Shown here: positions 12,952 to 23,730 of the stretch, one piece after another | How positions within the stretch are numbered: the stretch's first letter is position 1 | Layout of the letters: every line of letters begins with the position of its first letter | Source of the DNA: Gymnothorax reevesii | Lineage: Eukaryota; Chordata; Actinopteri; Anguilliformes; Muraenidae | Direction: 5' to 3' | DNA: 64,000 nt | Assembly (NCBI GenBank): GCA_029721435.1 | Contig: CM056583.1 | Span: 87,497,620 to 87,561,619, forward strand | The notes under the pieces: generated by a model | Seen by the model: the letters and a program-made list of their open reading frames with translations, nothing else | What the model was told of the DNA's origin: nothing | The model's database searches: none | Translations under genes and position numbers: made by a program

Positions 12952-13552
12952 ATAATTGTCATGGTTTGGAGGCTGTGTTGCGTGAAGGGCTTATTCTGTG
13001 TCTCTCATCCTGGGACGACATCGGATTCCTTCACCCTTTGAATTTTTTACTCCAGTTGGCTGATTCGACATGGGCGGCGCCCTCCCCTGACTCTATATAT
13101 GCCGGAAATCTTCCACACCTCCTTTGCTAGAGTGCCTGATCTTAGCTAGCACTTCAGCCAGAAGATATTTCCAGAATAGGAATTTAGCGAACTCATTCGC
13201 GTTTATTTTGGAATACATTTTTAGGGAGATTTCCTTTTGAGTTCCTCCCTGTTCCTCTTCCTGTCTGCACTGGTTTTGGTGCTTAGGATTTCTCGTCCCT
13301 CGGGTCGTTTATTTTGTTGCCTTGTTTGGACGGCTCCGTGGGGAACCTCTTCTTTGTTTCTGCCAGTTTACTCTCGCTTCGCTTGGCTTCCGATTCCTGG
13401 CTGCTGAGTTTATATTCCGGGCAGCTTGAGCATTTATTTTCTGCCTTCCTTCCCTTCCTCATTTTAGTGGGTTTTAGTGCTCAGTGTTTCCGGCTTTTTA
13501 CTCGCCAGATCGCTGTATTTGGTCTCCAAATTTCCGCCATCATAACAATAAT
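12952..13552 (+). mobile_element. Solo LTR, family B copy 1, with 5-bp TSD
   Basis: The LTR proper is 12957-13547 (591 bp). It begins TGTCATGG and ends CCATCATAACA, and is flanked by a perfect 5-bp duplication ATAAT (12952-12956 and 13548-13552), as left by retroviral-type integrases. A TATATATG box lies at about 13095. A related copy lies at 49770-50286. There is no internal retrotransposon sequence next to it, so it is a solo LTR produced by LTR-LTR recombination. The family name is unknown to me. Confidence 0.8.
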
Positions 13553-14460
13553 GTTACGTTTATACAGTACAAGATTACTTGTGCACATCCAGACAATTTG
13601 AATTCCAAAAAATGGTTCTGCACTACTGTATGTAAAAGAGGGATGATTTACATCACTGGTAATATTGTAGGGCAAAGCTTTTTGGACTCGGGTGGCTGCT
13701 GTTTAGTATTCGCTTCAGGAAAATAAACTTTTCCAAATTTAGTGACATGGCGGCCTCTACTTGAATTTGTAATCAGCTTTTCTCACATAAAATGCTGGAA
13801 AGATCTTCATAATTGCAAATGGCATACTAATAAACTGGCTAATGGGATTTATTTTGAATGTCACTTTTTATCAGTAAAATTCCTGGGACATGTACTTGCT
13901 ACTCCACTTAACCATGCACCTCTTGACTGAGTGAGATACCTTTAGTTTGAAAGTTAATACATTTTGAGCCTCAGTGAGTTATTGATCTTACTCAGCGTGA
14001 GAGCTAGCATTAAAATAAGTCCTGCTTTCCAAGGTGAAATAATGGTTGCAGTTCTCCACAACTTTTACGCAGCACCAAATACCTGATTAGATAATAATTT
14101 TTCTCTACCTAGTTCTTTGCTGTTTTATCGATGCTCTTTAAAGCTGTTTTTCTTATTTGTGTTTCTTTATTTCATGGTTGAAATGAGTAGTTGATAAGCT
14201 GTTGATCCAGTCTGCAATCCTCCCTCTCGCTGCCTCTCTTGGGTTTGCTGTTGTGCAGAACTGCTGCACTTCAATCCCAAAACCCTGAAGTTTATACTGT
14301 GCTTAAGCTGAAAGTGACTCTGGACGAGCTCATCTAATTATTTCCACGAGAGTAAACTAATTTACTTTTGCGGAGGGTGGGAGAATTTCCATTACAGTTT
14401 ATTGGGCAGAATTAAAAATTAAATTGTGGCAATGCACAGAAAGACAAATTGGAGCATTGC
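13553..14460. other. Non-coding, nothing recognised
   Basis: AT-rich sequence with no recognised frame, repeat or RNA gene. Confidence 0.5.
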
Positions 14461-14497
14461 TCTCGCTCTCTCTCTCTCTCTTTCTCATATATATACA

Positions 14498-14547
<50 letters not shown>
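14461..14547. repeat. (CT)n and (TA)n microsatellites
   Basis: A CT/TC-rich tract (about 14461-14486) is followed by an uninterrupted TA dinucleotide run at 14501-14547. The TA run is self-complementary and likely polymorphic. Confidence 0.95.
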
Positions 14548-14549
<2 letters not shown>

Positions 14550-15010
14550 GTATACCAACAACTGCAGTCAGAAGTGGTAAAATAGAATGAATGAAGACTA
14601 TCAGAATCTTAGATTCATTGTGGCCACCTTTGTTCACCACTGAGGAAGGATATGCTGAACTTGCGGTTTTCTTCTTGTTTTATTCATTTATTGTCCAGTT
14701 TGCACCAGTGTAGGTTGATTTTACATCCTTTTATAAAAATCAAAATTGTTACTTGTTTATTTTGCCAAATTTCGTTCACAAAATTTGGGCCACCCTTCCT
14801 AAATCTCTAAGTGATGTATGAATAATTAATAATAGGCTCATGTTTCCACATTCATTGCTCACATAGAGCTGCCGAGAATTTCTCCCCAAATAAATGATAA
14901 AATCACAGACAAAACAGCTTACAGAACAGTCAATGTTTTCATTATTTTATCAGAAAATAAAAGCAATATATGTTAAAAGGGGACTGAGTGAATTTGCTTG
15001 ACTAACAGGG
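14548..15010. other. Non-coding, nothing recognised
   Basis: AT-rich sequence between the microsatellite and the LINE. No coding frame is seen. Confidence 0.5.
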
Positions 15011-15025
15011 CAAAATAGCCTCTAG

Positions 15026-15691
15026 ATAGATCTCTCGATCCCTCTTCCAAATCTCCAGTTGTTAAGTTTAACTGTCGTTAAAAACCTTGGGGTGACTCTT
15101 GATTCAGAACTCTCTTTCCAGGCTCACATCAACAATATCATCCGAGTGGCTTTTTTCCATCTTCGAAACATATCTAAACTTAGAAAGATGTTGTCTCTTC
15201 AAGACGCTGAAAAATTGGTTCACGCATTTGTGTCTTCTCGGCTGGACTATTGCAATGTCTTACTGTCTGGTTGCACTAGCTCAGCCCTGAAACGTCTTCA
15301 ATTAGTGCAGAATGCTGCAGCTAGGGTTCTGACTAGGACTAAGAAATATGATCACATTAGCCCGGTGCTCAAAAATCTTCATTGGCTGCCTGTAAAATTT
15401 AGAATTGAGTACAAAATATTATTACTAACTTACAAAGCTTTAAATGACTTGGCCCCGGAATATCTTTGCAGTCTTCTTATTCCTTACTCCCCACCAAGAT
15501 TACTTCGTTCGCAAGGTGCTGACTACTTGAAAATTCCAAATGTATCTAGAATTACACTTGGAGGCAGAGCATTCTCTTACAAGGCACAAATTTTATGGAA
15601 CAATCTCCCAAGACAAATTCGGGCTTCAGACACACTCTCTATCTTCAAGAGTAGGCTGAAAACTTATCTTTTTAGTCAAGCCTATGATTAG
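15026..15691 (+). pseudogene. LINE (L2 clade) reverse transcriptase, C-terminal part
   Basis: The frame is open from just after a TAG at 15023 to a TAG stop after 15691 and has no disruptions. There is no natural start; an internal TTG is not meaningful because the 5' part of the ORF is missing. Recognisable blocks in order are VVKNLGVTLDSELSF, FFHLRNISKLRKML, HAFVSSRLDYCNVLLSG, RLQLVQNAAARVLTR, LHWLPVKFRIEYKILLLTYK, LWNNLPRQIRA and FKSRLKTYLF. These are typical of the region after the palm domain in fish L2 pol proteins. In an intact element, this protein copies the LINE RNA at the nuclear target site. The 210-codon open frame suggests a fairly young copy. Truncation makes it non-functional. 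Confidence 0.85.
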
Positions 15692-15779
15692 TTTATGATT
15701 AGTTATGTGTTGGCTCTGGTGGGACTAACTACAACCTTGATTTATGATATGTTCACGATATTGGAAGCCAGTGTTATGT

Positions 15780-16300
15780 AAATCCATGTGGAACCGGTGG
15801 TACTGAGCATGCATTAACGGTGCCAGTGGGGCTTGCTACAGCCTTAGTCACTGGGGAGGTCCATATGGTACTGGTGTACTGTTAAGCAAATCCATGTGGA
15901 ACCGGTGGCACTGAGCATGCATTAACGGTGCCAGTGGTGCTTGTTACAGCCTTAGTCACCGGGGAGGTCCTTATGGCACTGGTGTAGTGTTACGCAAATC
16001 CATGTGGAACCGGTGGCACTGAGATAGCACTTACACGGCACCAGTGGGGCTTGCTACGGCCTTAGTCACCGGGTAGGTCCACATGGTGTTGGTGGTATCT
16101 GATTGAAAAATTACGCAGCCTTGGTCGGATGGAATTTCAGGGCCTCTGTGCTGCAATAAGTGGATGAAGGATACAAGCTTTTGGTCGTTAAAATTGCTTA
16201 AATCCATGTGGAACCGGTGGCACTGAGTTTGCACTTACACGGCACCGGTGGGGCTTGCTACAGCCTTAGTCACCGGGGAGGTCCATATGGTACTATTTAT
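15780..16300 (+). repeat. 108-bp minisatellite in the LINE 3' UTR
   Basis: Four copies of a unit starting AAATCCATGTGGAACCGG begin at 15780, 15888, 15996 and 16200. The first three are spaced exactly 108 bp. Between the third and fourth lies an extra ~96 bp that includes GGGCCTCTGTGCTGCA...AAGTGGATG, a second version of sequence at about 16341-16370. This implies that unequal recombination has shuffled the UTR. Confidence 0.9.
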
Positions 16301-17115
16301 TAGAAAATGAAAAGTGATCTAACAGCCTGGAGTAAGTGTTGGGCCTCTGTGCTGCAGGAAGTGGATGGAGGGGTGTTGACTGTTTCCTGACCAGTCTGCT
16401 TATAACTTCTCACTTGGCACATGACAGAGGACGGTACTTTTATTATCATGTAGTAGTTATCCAGTGCCTCACATCCCTCTCTTCTGTGTCTCTTTCCGAG
16501 GATCTTTCCCTCCACTTCCCTGAGTCTTGGACCGTATGAGCCCTGTCCCTCACCATGAGCGCTGGCTGCTGCTGTCCTGGTCCGATCCGGTCCGGCCCTG
16601 GTCCAGTCCTGCACCATCCTCGACTTGCCACTTTCTGAAGCTACCGATGCCACTGTTTAGATGGACTTAAATGGAACTCTTCTGTCGTTTCACTCCCTTT
16701 TTACTTTTTTGTTCTTAATTAGCAAGCCCGCGGAGGATGGGCTCCCCCACTATGGCCGGGTTCCTCCTGAGATTTCTTCCCACTGGGGAGTTTTTTCTCA
16801 CCACTGTTGGAGGATTTTTCTCCCTACTGGGAGTTTTTTGCCTCATTTGCTGTAGTGGGGAATAGGCTGGGCACTGCCTTTTTATTTCTTTAAACTCTCA
16901 CTGTAAAGCGTCTTTGTGACAGTCTCTGTGAAAAGCGCTATACAAAATAAATTGAATTGAATTGAATTGAATTGAATTGAATTGAATTAGGTTTAATTAA
17001 AATTGATTTCATAGTATTAAATTTTTACTATTATTCTGCCTATGCTGTTCTGACCAATGTTTGCCAATTAAGTGATGAGGGAGAGTAATGATATGTTTTT
17101 AACTGTCAATTTTAG

Positions 17116-17247
17116 CCACCCTTTGGCTATGAAGACCTCAGCAAACTAGAACATAAAAACATTTCTGCAGATAGTGAGCTGGAACAACAGTATGTTCTAT
17201 TAAAAAGTAGATACGATCAGCTTCTCTGGAAAATAAACTTTCAATAA
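17116..17247 (+). CDS. Exon-like frame of 43 codons, unidentified
   Basis: Directly after a splice-acceptor-like TTTTAG (17110-17115) the sequence reads PPFGYEDLSKLEHKN, then ISADSELEQQYVLLKSRYDQ, then LLWKINFQ and a TAA stop. The codon choice and the charged, leucine-spaced pattern look like a genuine protein, probably coiled coil, unlike the surrounding frames. The in-frame TAG just upstream coincides with the acceptor AG, as expected for an exon boundary. The stop overlaps an AATAAA, so it could be a terminal exon with an immediate poly(A) signal, or an exon remnant or retropseudogene. I do not recognise the protein. No partner exon was found in the window. Confidence 0.35.
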   Translation, partial: PPFGYEDLSKLEHKNISADSELEQQYVLLKSRYDQLLWKINFQ

Positions 17248-17249
17248 AA

Positions 17250-18965
17250 GTATTTTCACAGGATGACTCTACGAGGTCTGGCTACATCCATTACATTGGT
17301 TGACCCTAGCGATGGAGTCCAGGATATATGCAGTACGGACAGTCTCTTACTCAATTTTACCATAAGCCTGCATTTGGGCTACTTTTCTCAGGCTATGATT
17401 TTGCCTTTCATCCTACAACGGCCATTTCCTGTGATGCTGAGATGGTAGAAACATAAATGTTTAAAAAACATAAAGACTCAAGAGAAATGGATAATTATTA
17501 CCCTCCTTCTTTACTTAATGCTTCCATTGAGATTTACACTGGGATACTTGTGGAGTAACAGTAAGTCCATTTAGTGCAACCAATTTTGTTTTTTACCGTT
17601 AAATAAGTCAATGAGATGACTTAAAGCTGTGGGTTGCCTGTGTGGTTGGCTGGACTCCAGCTGTTCCACTGTCCCTGGGTGAGATGAAGGTGTCTGGCAG
17701 GTCTAAGTGGTCTTATCTCTGCTCAGTGCTGGAGACATTAGGTGCTGTGGATTCATTAACATGATTAAGGCAGTGTATTATTCTTACTGAACACTAATGG
17801 TGCATACAGGAGGGAGATTTTTCCCCTCAGTTAACAGCAGCAGACGATCTTGCCAAGGATGCCTTTTAAGACCCGGACATTTTGAGAGCCCCTCGCTCAA
17901 ATAACAAAACAAGAAGTTGCACTCAACCTTCCACTCATATTGGTGACCACCATGCCAACAATCTCTCATATTCTCATTTTTAATACTTTATCTGCACTTT
18001 ATCCATATTCAGTGTTTCCCCTGGAATGTTTTGTAGCAGCGGTGCCATGTGTTGGTCCAGGGGATTTCTCCCCCAAAGGAAAATTCTAAAAAATTGCACT
18101 TTAAATGGGGACTCGGTGAGTTTTCTGGGCAAATTAGGTTTACCAAACTATCAACAGATTCAAGTTTTCTGCTGACACTAGACACGGATTATAAAGCGTC
18201 ACCATAGTTGAACTTGAAATAGTCACATAGTACCATTTTTTATTGATTTTAAACTTTTCTATGTAACAAAAGATACTAGCAAAATGGGGTGGCTTAACAC
18301 TGAAATTTATTGAAGCCAATTCGACGTTGCCTGCCCTAATTTCCTTCACTAACCTTAATTCCTCCGTAGTCGTCGTTCGACTTTCTCTTCAATCATTTTG
18401 ACACTCATATTAAAAATGGATTGGTGTTTATTAACCGACTATCAGGATATAACTTTTTTATTTGGAAAGTGTTCATCAACAAGGTAGCTGGTGGAATACC
18501 AACATCGTTAATGTTGTAGGCCTAATCTACATTTTAACCTTACATTCAAGAACAGCTTACCCTATAAACAAAAGAATATGCCTAGTCACAGCTAGATCTC
18601 CAGTATTAATTTTAACGCCAACTCATTCACTGGCATTCACAACTGAAGTGGTCAGAGTGCGCCACAGCGAGCTAACTAGACAGATTCCTGAGTGTCTGCT
18701 AGCTAGCGAACCACATCAATAAACAAAGAATTACACTTTGTTTATGATCAGGCTTAAAGTTACAATAGATAGAAAAGCTGTTATCATCAGTAACTAGCCA
18801 GTCAGTCACTTTGTTACGAGCTGAAGAGATTTAGCGAGGCCTGCAGGGAAAGTCGCTCCCATAAAAATAAATTAATAAATAAATTGTTCCCTCATACCGC
18901 TAACCTCTCCGCAACACAACAAATGATGACCTATGTCTTTATAAAACATAATAATTATATACACA
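17250..18965. other. Non-coding, nothing recognised
   Basis: A short frame at 17263-17448 follows another acceptor-like TTTTCACAG but has no coding character that I trust. The rest is AT-rich without a recognised repeat. Confidence 0.45.
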
Positions 18966-18967
18966 TA

Positions 18968-19110
18968 CAGTAAAACTTGCGTATAACAGATTCAATTGGA
19001 CGAGCTGATTTTTTTTTTTTAGCGAAATCCTCTATATGCATAAAACGGACAAAATCCGTTGTACGCATAAAACAGATTATATCCGCTATATGCGCATGGC
19101 AGATTATATC
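18968..19110 (+). mobile_element. pogo/Tigger-like terminal sequence
   Basis: It begins with CAGTAAAACTTGCGTATAAC right after a TA, close to the terminal sequence of pogo/Tigger-type DNA transposons (CAGTAAAACCTC...). It continues with a degenerate repeat of ATAAAACGGA/CAGATTATATCCG-type words, three to four times, up to about 19110. The opposite end was not found, so it is a one-ended fragment or a diverged MITE. Confidence 0.4.
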
Positions 19111-19342
19111 TGTTGTATACATGTATGAATTGAATTTATACGTTCGCTTTGTGTATAAAGATCAGAACAACTTCATTCTGAGTGCACAAACCTACTTGTC
19201 TTCATTTAGTCCGTCTTTGCCCTGACGCAATGGATAACAGGATGATGAGCTACTGCGTTTCCCCAAATGGAATCAATGAAGACAAAAAAAAATAAATACT
19301 AACGTGTAAATGAAACCGCATCATTTTCAGTTTCCGCAAACA

Positions 19343-19529
19343 CACCGTTGTAAACTTGCACATTTTTTTCAGTTATTTTAGCTGTAATTTTACAATTAAT
19401 TTACTACAGAGTTCCGTCCATATTAAGTGTAAACCACAGTAAATAGCGCGCAGGACTCCACTTACACTTAAAATAGCAAGGAGACAATGCCTTAATTTAA
19501 CTGTTCAATTGAGTCAGTTTATAACAGTG
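19343..19529 (-). mobile_element. 187-bp MITE, copy 1
   Basis: Read on the minus strand it starts CACTGTTATAAACTGACT and ends TTTACAACGGTG, giving imperfect ~13-bp inverted ends. It is the same length as, and aligns along its whole length with, 29382-29568, and it aligns with most of 46779-46960. Shared internal blocks include a GTCCTG(C/T)G-GC near the middle and TTGTAAAATTACAGCTAAAATAACTG near the end. It has no coding capacity. The transposase source is unknown. Confidence 0.75.
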
Positions 19530-19734
19530 TAGAAAAGCTGAACTTCATTATGTTGCTCTGCATGAACTGTGTATGTGCATGGTGCAAAACAGAAGTTTGC
19601 TTCCATAATTTACTTTACTAACTTCAGCTCCTCCAGGGTCACCATCCTCTTTTCTCTTTCTAACCACCCATTTTAAATGACTCATCTGAAAATTGAAATA
19701 TCATTTAACTATCATTTAACACATGTAGAAAAAT

Positions 19735-19884
19735 AGATATATACTAAATATATATAATATATATATCTAAGAAAAGACAGTGGCAAAGATATAAACTGTA
19801 TAAATATGGCACGTGTAGCAGTATAAACAGAATTAATAGTATAAATATGGCAGTATAAACAGATGTAACGGTATAAATATGGCT
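19735..19884. repeat. AT-rich repeats: TA-rich tract and GTATAAATATGGC units
   Basis: A TATA-rich stretch (about 19735-19768) is followed by three copies of GTATAAATATGGC (19798, 19839 and 19871, approximate starts) separated by related GTATAAACAG words. It is a short degenerate tandem array. Confidence 0.7.
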
Positions 19885-20680
19885 AATATGCTGTGACGGT
19901 TTGTCGACCGAAACACAGGGCCAGCAATAACCTCACCTTTCACTTCTTAATGACAGACACCTCTCGCAGTTTACCTCCCCGATTAGAAACAGTTGCTCAG
20001 ACTGATTGGTGCACTATGAAAATATACGGTGTATACTATGATTGCACTATGAAAATATACGGTGTTTACTTCCGCACATCAATGACTATGGAAAATATCA
20101 ATCGTATATGTCTTTATAATTTCTGGATTTGTGTGAATTAGTTCGCGAGGTTCATTGAGCAATAAGCTATGAGAATGTGTTCTATAGTCCGAATGTAGTG
20201 ACAGCCAAAGTGCGTTGTAAGGTATGATGCACAGCGGAGTGATAATGAAAATAACTGCTGCGAATTCAGCGAAAGTTTCAGATTTTTTGCAGATTGTCAT
20301 CCTTGCAGAGTCACATCAATTCAACATTGTCAATAAGTAATCGCTTTGTCTTTAGCATTCCTTAATCATTGCATGTCATGCATTGGTGGTGGCTATTCAG
20401 TTAGTAAACTGTTTGATTGTTAATCAGGCAAACCTGATCGCAAACATTTCAAGAGCAATTATGTGGGAAAGGGTGATGTTACTGAAGGACTTCCTGACAT
20501 CTGACGGCATGTCATGCTAACACTGGAATTATCTGGAATCTCAGCACTGAAATCATAGTCCCAGAAGGCTGGTAACTGCTGGTTTTCCACCCTCCCTTTA
20601 GACAGATGTGAGAGTTTCAGTTGTTCAGGGCGGAGAGAGATCCTGGATTAGACCTGGAAAAGGGGGCCTGATTTGAGACC
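19885..20680. other. Non-coding with a 33-bp tandem duplication
   Basis: The sequence GCACTATGAAAATATACGGT occurs at 20011 and again at 20044, a direct 33-bp duplication. Nothing else is recognised. Confidence 0.6.
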
Positions 20681-21097
20681 CGCAGTGTCAGGACCTGGCC
20701 TGTGCTGACATTCCTGGGTTGGGTGGGGGCTCCTGGCTGCCTGCACACTCACCTGCACCTTGTTAGCCTTCATTGCCTACTGCTTATAAGCAAGCTTTTC
20801 TCTCCCTTCTCTGCTAGTTTGTACTCTCCTTCAGGAGCGCTCTCTCCTAGAGATTCTTTTTGCAAGAGTATTTTTTGATATCTTTGAGACTTGGCATTGT
20901 TGTTCTTAGCCCTGTGTGGTTGTTTTTTTTTGTTGTCAACTGCTTCCACCCCAGCCCAGCCCAGCTCTGGATCCTATAGTGTTTTTTTTTGGTTTTGTTT
21001 TTTTGGACTGTGCTTTGGGAAGATATAAATTCCTCTGTGCTCACCAATCTGTATTGTGGATCCAGTTTCTGTTTGTGGGTCAACCCCTGACACGCAG
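20681..21097 (+). mobile_element. Solo LTR with 5-bp TSD (family C)
   Basis: The LTR is 20686-21092 (407 bp), starting TGTCAGG and ending in its inverted form CCTGACA. Both flanks carry the perfect 5-bp repeat CGCAG (20681-20685 and 21093-21097). A TATAAG box is present at about 20786. No internal retroelement sequence adjoins it. The ends and the 5-bp duplication are typical of Ty3/gypsy-type or retrovirus-type insertions. I cannot name the family. Confidence 0.8.
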
Positions 21098-22232
21098 TGC
21101 ACACTGCAAGACTGAGTTCATGTGGGCTCACTGAGTCAGTCACCACTTACAGCTGAATCTCTGAAGGCATCAGTACCTTCATCTGTGTGCAGGGAGTACA
21201 TTTATCTCTCAGTTTATAGTGTCTCTTATGTATTTGGGGGGTAAATGAGAAAGAAATTGTATGAAGGAAACTGGGAGGGCAGGTTTAGGGTGGTGGAGGC
21301 AGAAGTTTATATTGACTCGGGGTGATCATGTGACACACCAGGGTGTTCAACGACAAAGACAACAACAAGGTGAGGCTGCTGTCCTGCAGAGGCGTCAGTT
21401 ACTGTGTGCAGGTGAGCACAAGCTGTGAGGCAGGAGCACAGCTGCAGATTCAGACATACAGCCTGGAGCGGAGAAGCTCTCACACAAGCAAGCAGCTGTA
21501 GTCTGTGTTTCAGCACCAAGGACAGCGGCTCTCATAGTGGACAGAGGCTCTCGTGGTGAACAGCACACCTGCAGCTCACTCTGTCACACAGCTGGAGGCC
21601 ACTTTCTACATTAACAGAGCTGCACCAAAGGCCTTGGCCTCCTCTGTGTTTGAGGAGCCTTAACAAGAATAATAAACGACAGCACCTGAGTGGTGCTGAA
21701 TAGTTTGCTGTTGGAGTTTTTGTTCTTGTTTTGGATTTTCAACAGCAAATATTTCTACTTTTTCAAGCAAAGTTAGATTAACTCTCAAAATGTTTTCTGC
21801 TGGAATTGAAAATTATATTATGAAGGTAATTTTTCAGTGAATCGATGGGGAAGTGGTGAGGACATTGGGCAGCTTGTAAAATAATGGGCTTTGACTCTTG
21901 CACTTGGTACATCAGTGCGTTGAGTATTTGGTAAATAAGTATGAAGGGTTCTGGGGTTCGGGGCAGGAAGTGGATCTGAAGCCGTGTGGAAACCACGAGT
22001 GCCAGCCACTTGACAGGGTGATACACAATAATACATCATTTAGGAAGTGGCAGAAACACCTCAGATTACTGTACACTTTCCAAGGCCCCTCCTCTTTCAC
22101 ACGGATGGGTTCTGTTCATCACTACAGCCGTCCCTCTCAGCTCTCACTGCCTCAAGCTCTCAGCCATCCAGCTTTGTCATGTGGAAAAGCATCAGGTCGT
22201 AGCGCAATAGCTGCTCCAGCTGAAACAGTATT

Positions 22233-22234
<2 letters not shown>
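21098..22234. other. Non-coding, nothing recognised
   Basis: Several overlapping short frames on both strands (21778-22305) have no family content. No repeat signature is recognised. Confidence 0.45.

Positions 22235-22267
<33 letters not shown>
22235..22267. repeat. (TC)n microsatellite
   Basis: An uninterrupted TC dinucleotide run of 33 bases. Confidence 0.95.
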
Positions 22268-22269
<2 letters not shown>

Positions 22270-22515
22270 GTTTATAGTCACAGGAGTCCTGTTTCACAAC
22301 TGTGATATTCACTGAGATGGAAGGACCAAAAAATGGCCTCCGAGCTCAGGTTGTGCCTCTGCTCCTTTACTGTGTAATCCATGATCCATGAAGGACCAGT
22401 AATAGAGGAGAGAGAGAGAACTTGTCCGTGGAAATATCATGCATGCATCATCTTGTCAAAACGTCTATTAATTCTGTGATACAATACAGTGAGTGAGTGT
22501 GTGTTTTAAATATAC

Positions 22516-22721
22516 ATATAGGTCATGGTGCGAGTGTTTGTAGCGGATTGGATTTCGGAACAAGTCGGGCCGCAGAGGGATGTTTACCGCACGAGACCAA
22601 AATCTCTCCGCGGCCCAACTTTTTCCGAAATTCGCCAGATGCTACAAACACTCGCACGGTAAACTATGCATTATATGCGCCATTTCCAATCCGCTACAAA
22701 CACTCGCCCTGTAACCTATAT
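22516..22721. mobile_element. Compound hairpin MITE
   Basis: The outer ends are long inverted repeats: the left starts ATATAGGTCATGGTGCGAGT and the right, read back, starts ATATAGGTTACAGGGCGAGT, both running on through GTTTGTAGCGGATTGG. A second inverted repeat lies inside: TTTCGGAACAAGTCGGGCCG pairs with a complement near 22608-22636. A third copy of the GCGAGTGTTTGTAGC word, inverted, follows it (about 22639-22660). The element is CpG-rich and non-coding. Flanking TA-rich sequence leaves the target duplication ambiguous. Confidence 0.75.
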
Positions 22722-23667
22722 TTAAGCTATTAAAAGCCCTACGGCCCGGTACTGGGGCCAGTTTTCACGCACAATAAATACAGCATATTTCCAAATCGCA
22801 ACATTGTCGTGCAGTATATCCACATTTCGTGAAGAAACTAGGCAAAAATCTCATGTAGACCATTTTCACCTCAACTGAACACAATTCAAGCACCAAGCAA
22901 GTAAATAAGCATGCAGCAAAACATTGGATAAAATCATATCAGCGCTGAATCGCGAGAATTTCTCCTGCATTTGTGCTATGCATAAAAATGATGCCTCAAA
23001 TGGAAGAGAAAAGCCCACAGAATCCAACGATGTGCGCCCAGTCATTTCACACCGACACCACACTCAAAGAACAGCAGACATACACTTTACAGTCTATAGA
23101 GATGTGCAAAGAAATTTCTTACCTTTGATATTTTGTAATAAAACTGTTTGAGGATAAATTCAGGCTTGCTATTGTTAGCCCAATGTGTTCATGTTATAAC
23201 GAAATAGATCTGCCAGGATTGTAGCATGTTCTTTTCCAGGCGTTGCTTCAAAGATCTCAACTCCGTAGCATTCAGCTTGCTTGCAATGTATTTTCCTCTC
23301 TGCGATCGGCTTGTGATGCTGTCAGTAAGACTATGCCGGTAAACATTTGATTCTATGAGTCCTGATGTTTCCAACAAACTCTAAACCACCTTAATCGCAG
23401 AAACCTAACCTGAGCTACAGCCTTGTGTTCCCAGTGCGTCAAACTGAGTCCATGGGCCATTTCCATGATCTTGAATAGTGCGTCAATATAAATGCATAAC
23501 TAGTTTTTTGAAGTATTGTCCAAACAATTATCCGCTAAATAAACATTTATTTTCAAACTCCTTTTCTGACAGAATCTTTGCACTATTCCGCACAAATCCT
23601 GAGACTATAGTACGTTTTTCTTTACCCATTCGTTAAATGGGCAATTTGACCTCTTATTTGTTGTCAG
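22722..23667. other. Non-coding, nothing recognised
   Basis: Short frames (22866-23377, both strands) have no recognised product. No repeat is identified. Confidence 0.45.
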
Positions 23668-23730
23668 TTGGCGTAGCCTAATAGTTAAAAAGCCGCGCTG
23701 GAGAGTCTGGAGGTTCGATTCCTGTGCAAG
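23668..23730 (+). repeat. tRNA-like sequence (SINE head or tRNA pseudogene)
   Basis: The 63 bases contain a box-A-like GGCGTAGCCTAATAGTTAA and a box-B-like GAGGTTCGATTCC at tRNA-like spacing. The acceptor stem does not pair convincingly and the D and anticodon arms are degraded. It is therefore a pol III promoter relic and not a working tRNA gene. Confidence 0.5.

Larger units (their letters stand above)
15010..16990 (+). mobile_element. 5'-truncated L2-like LINE
   Basis: One element can be followed from the reverse-transcriptase C-terminus (15026-15691) through a long 3' UTR with a minisatellite (15780-16300). It ends in a 3' tail that contains an AAGCGTC...AAGCGCTATACAAAATAAA hairpin-like end, then a TTGAA pentamer run at 16952-16988. 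That tail type is a hallmark of L2-clade LINEs of fish. The 5' end is lost, as is usual after target-primed reverse transcription. The exact 5' boundary and target duplication were not resolved. Confidence 0.85.

Noticed and set aside
23668..23730. tRNA gene
   Set aside because: Only box-A- and box-B-like words are present. The stems do not pair as in a working tRNA.
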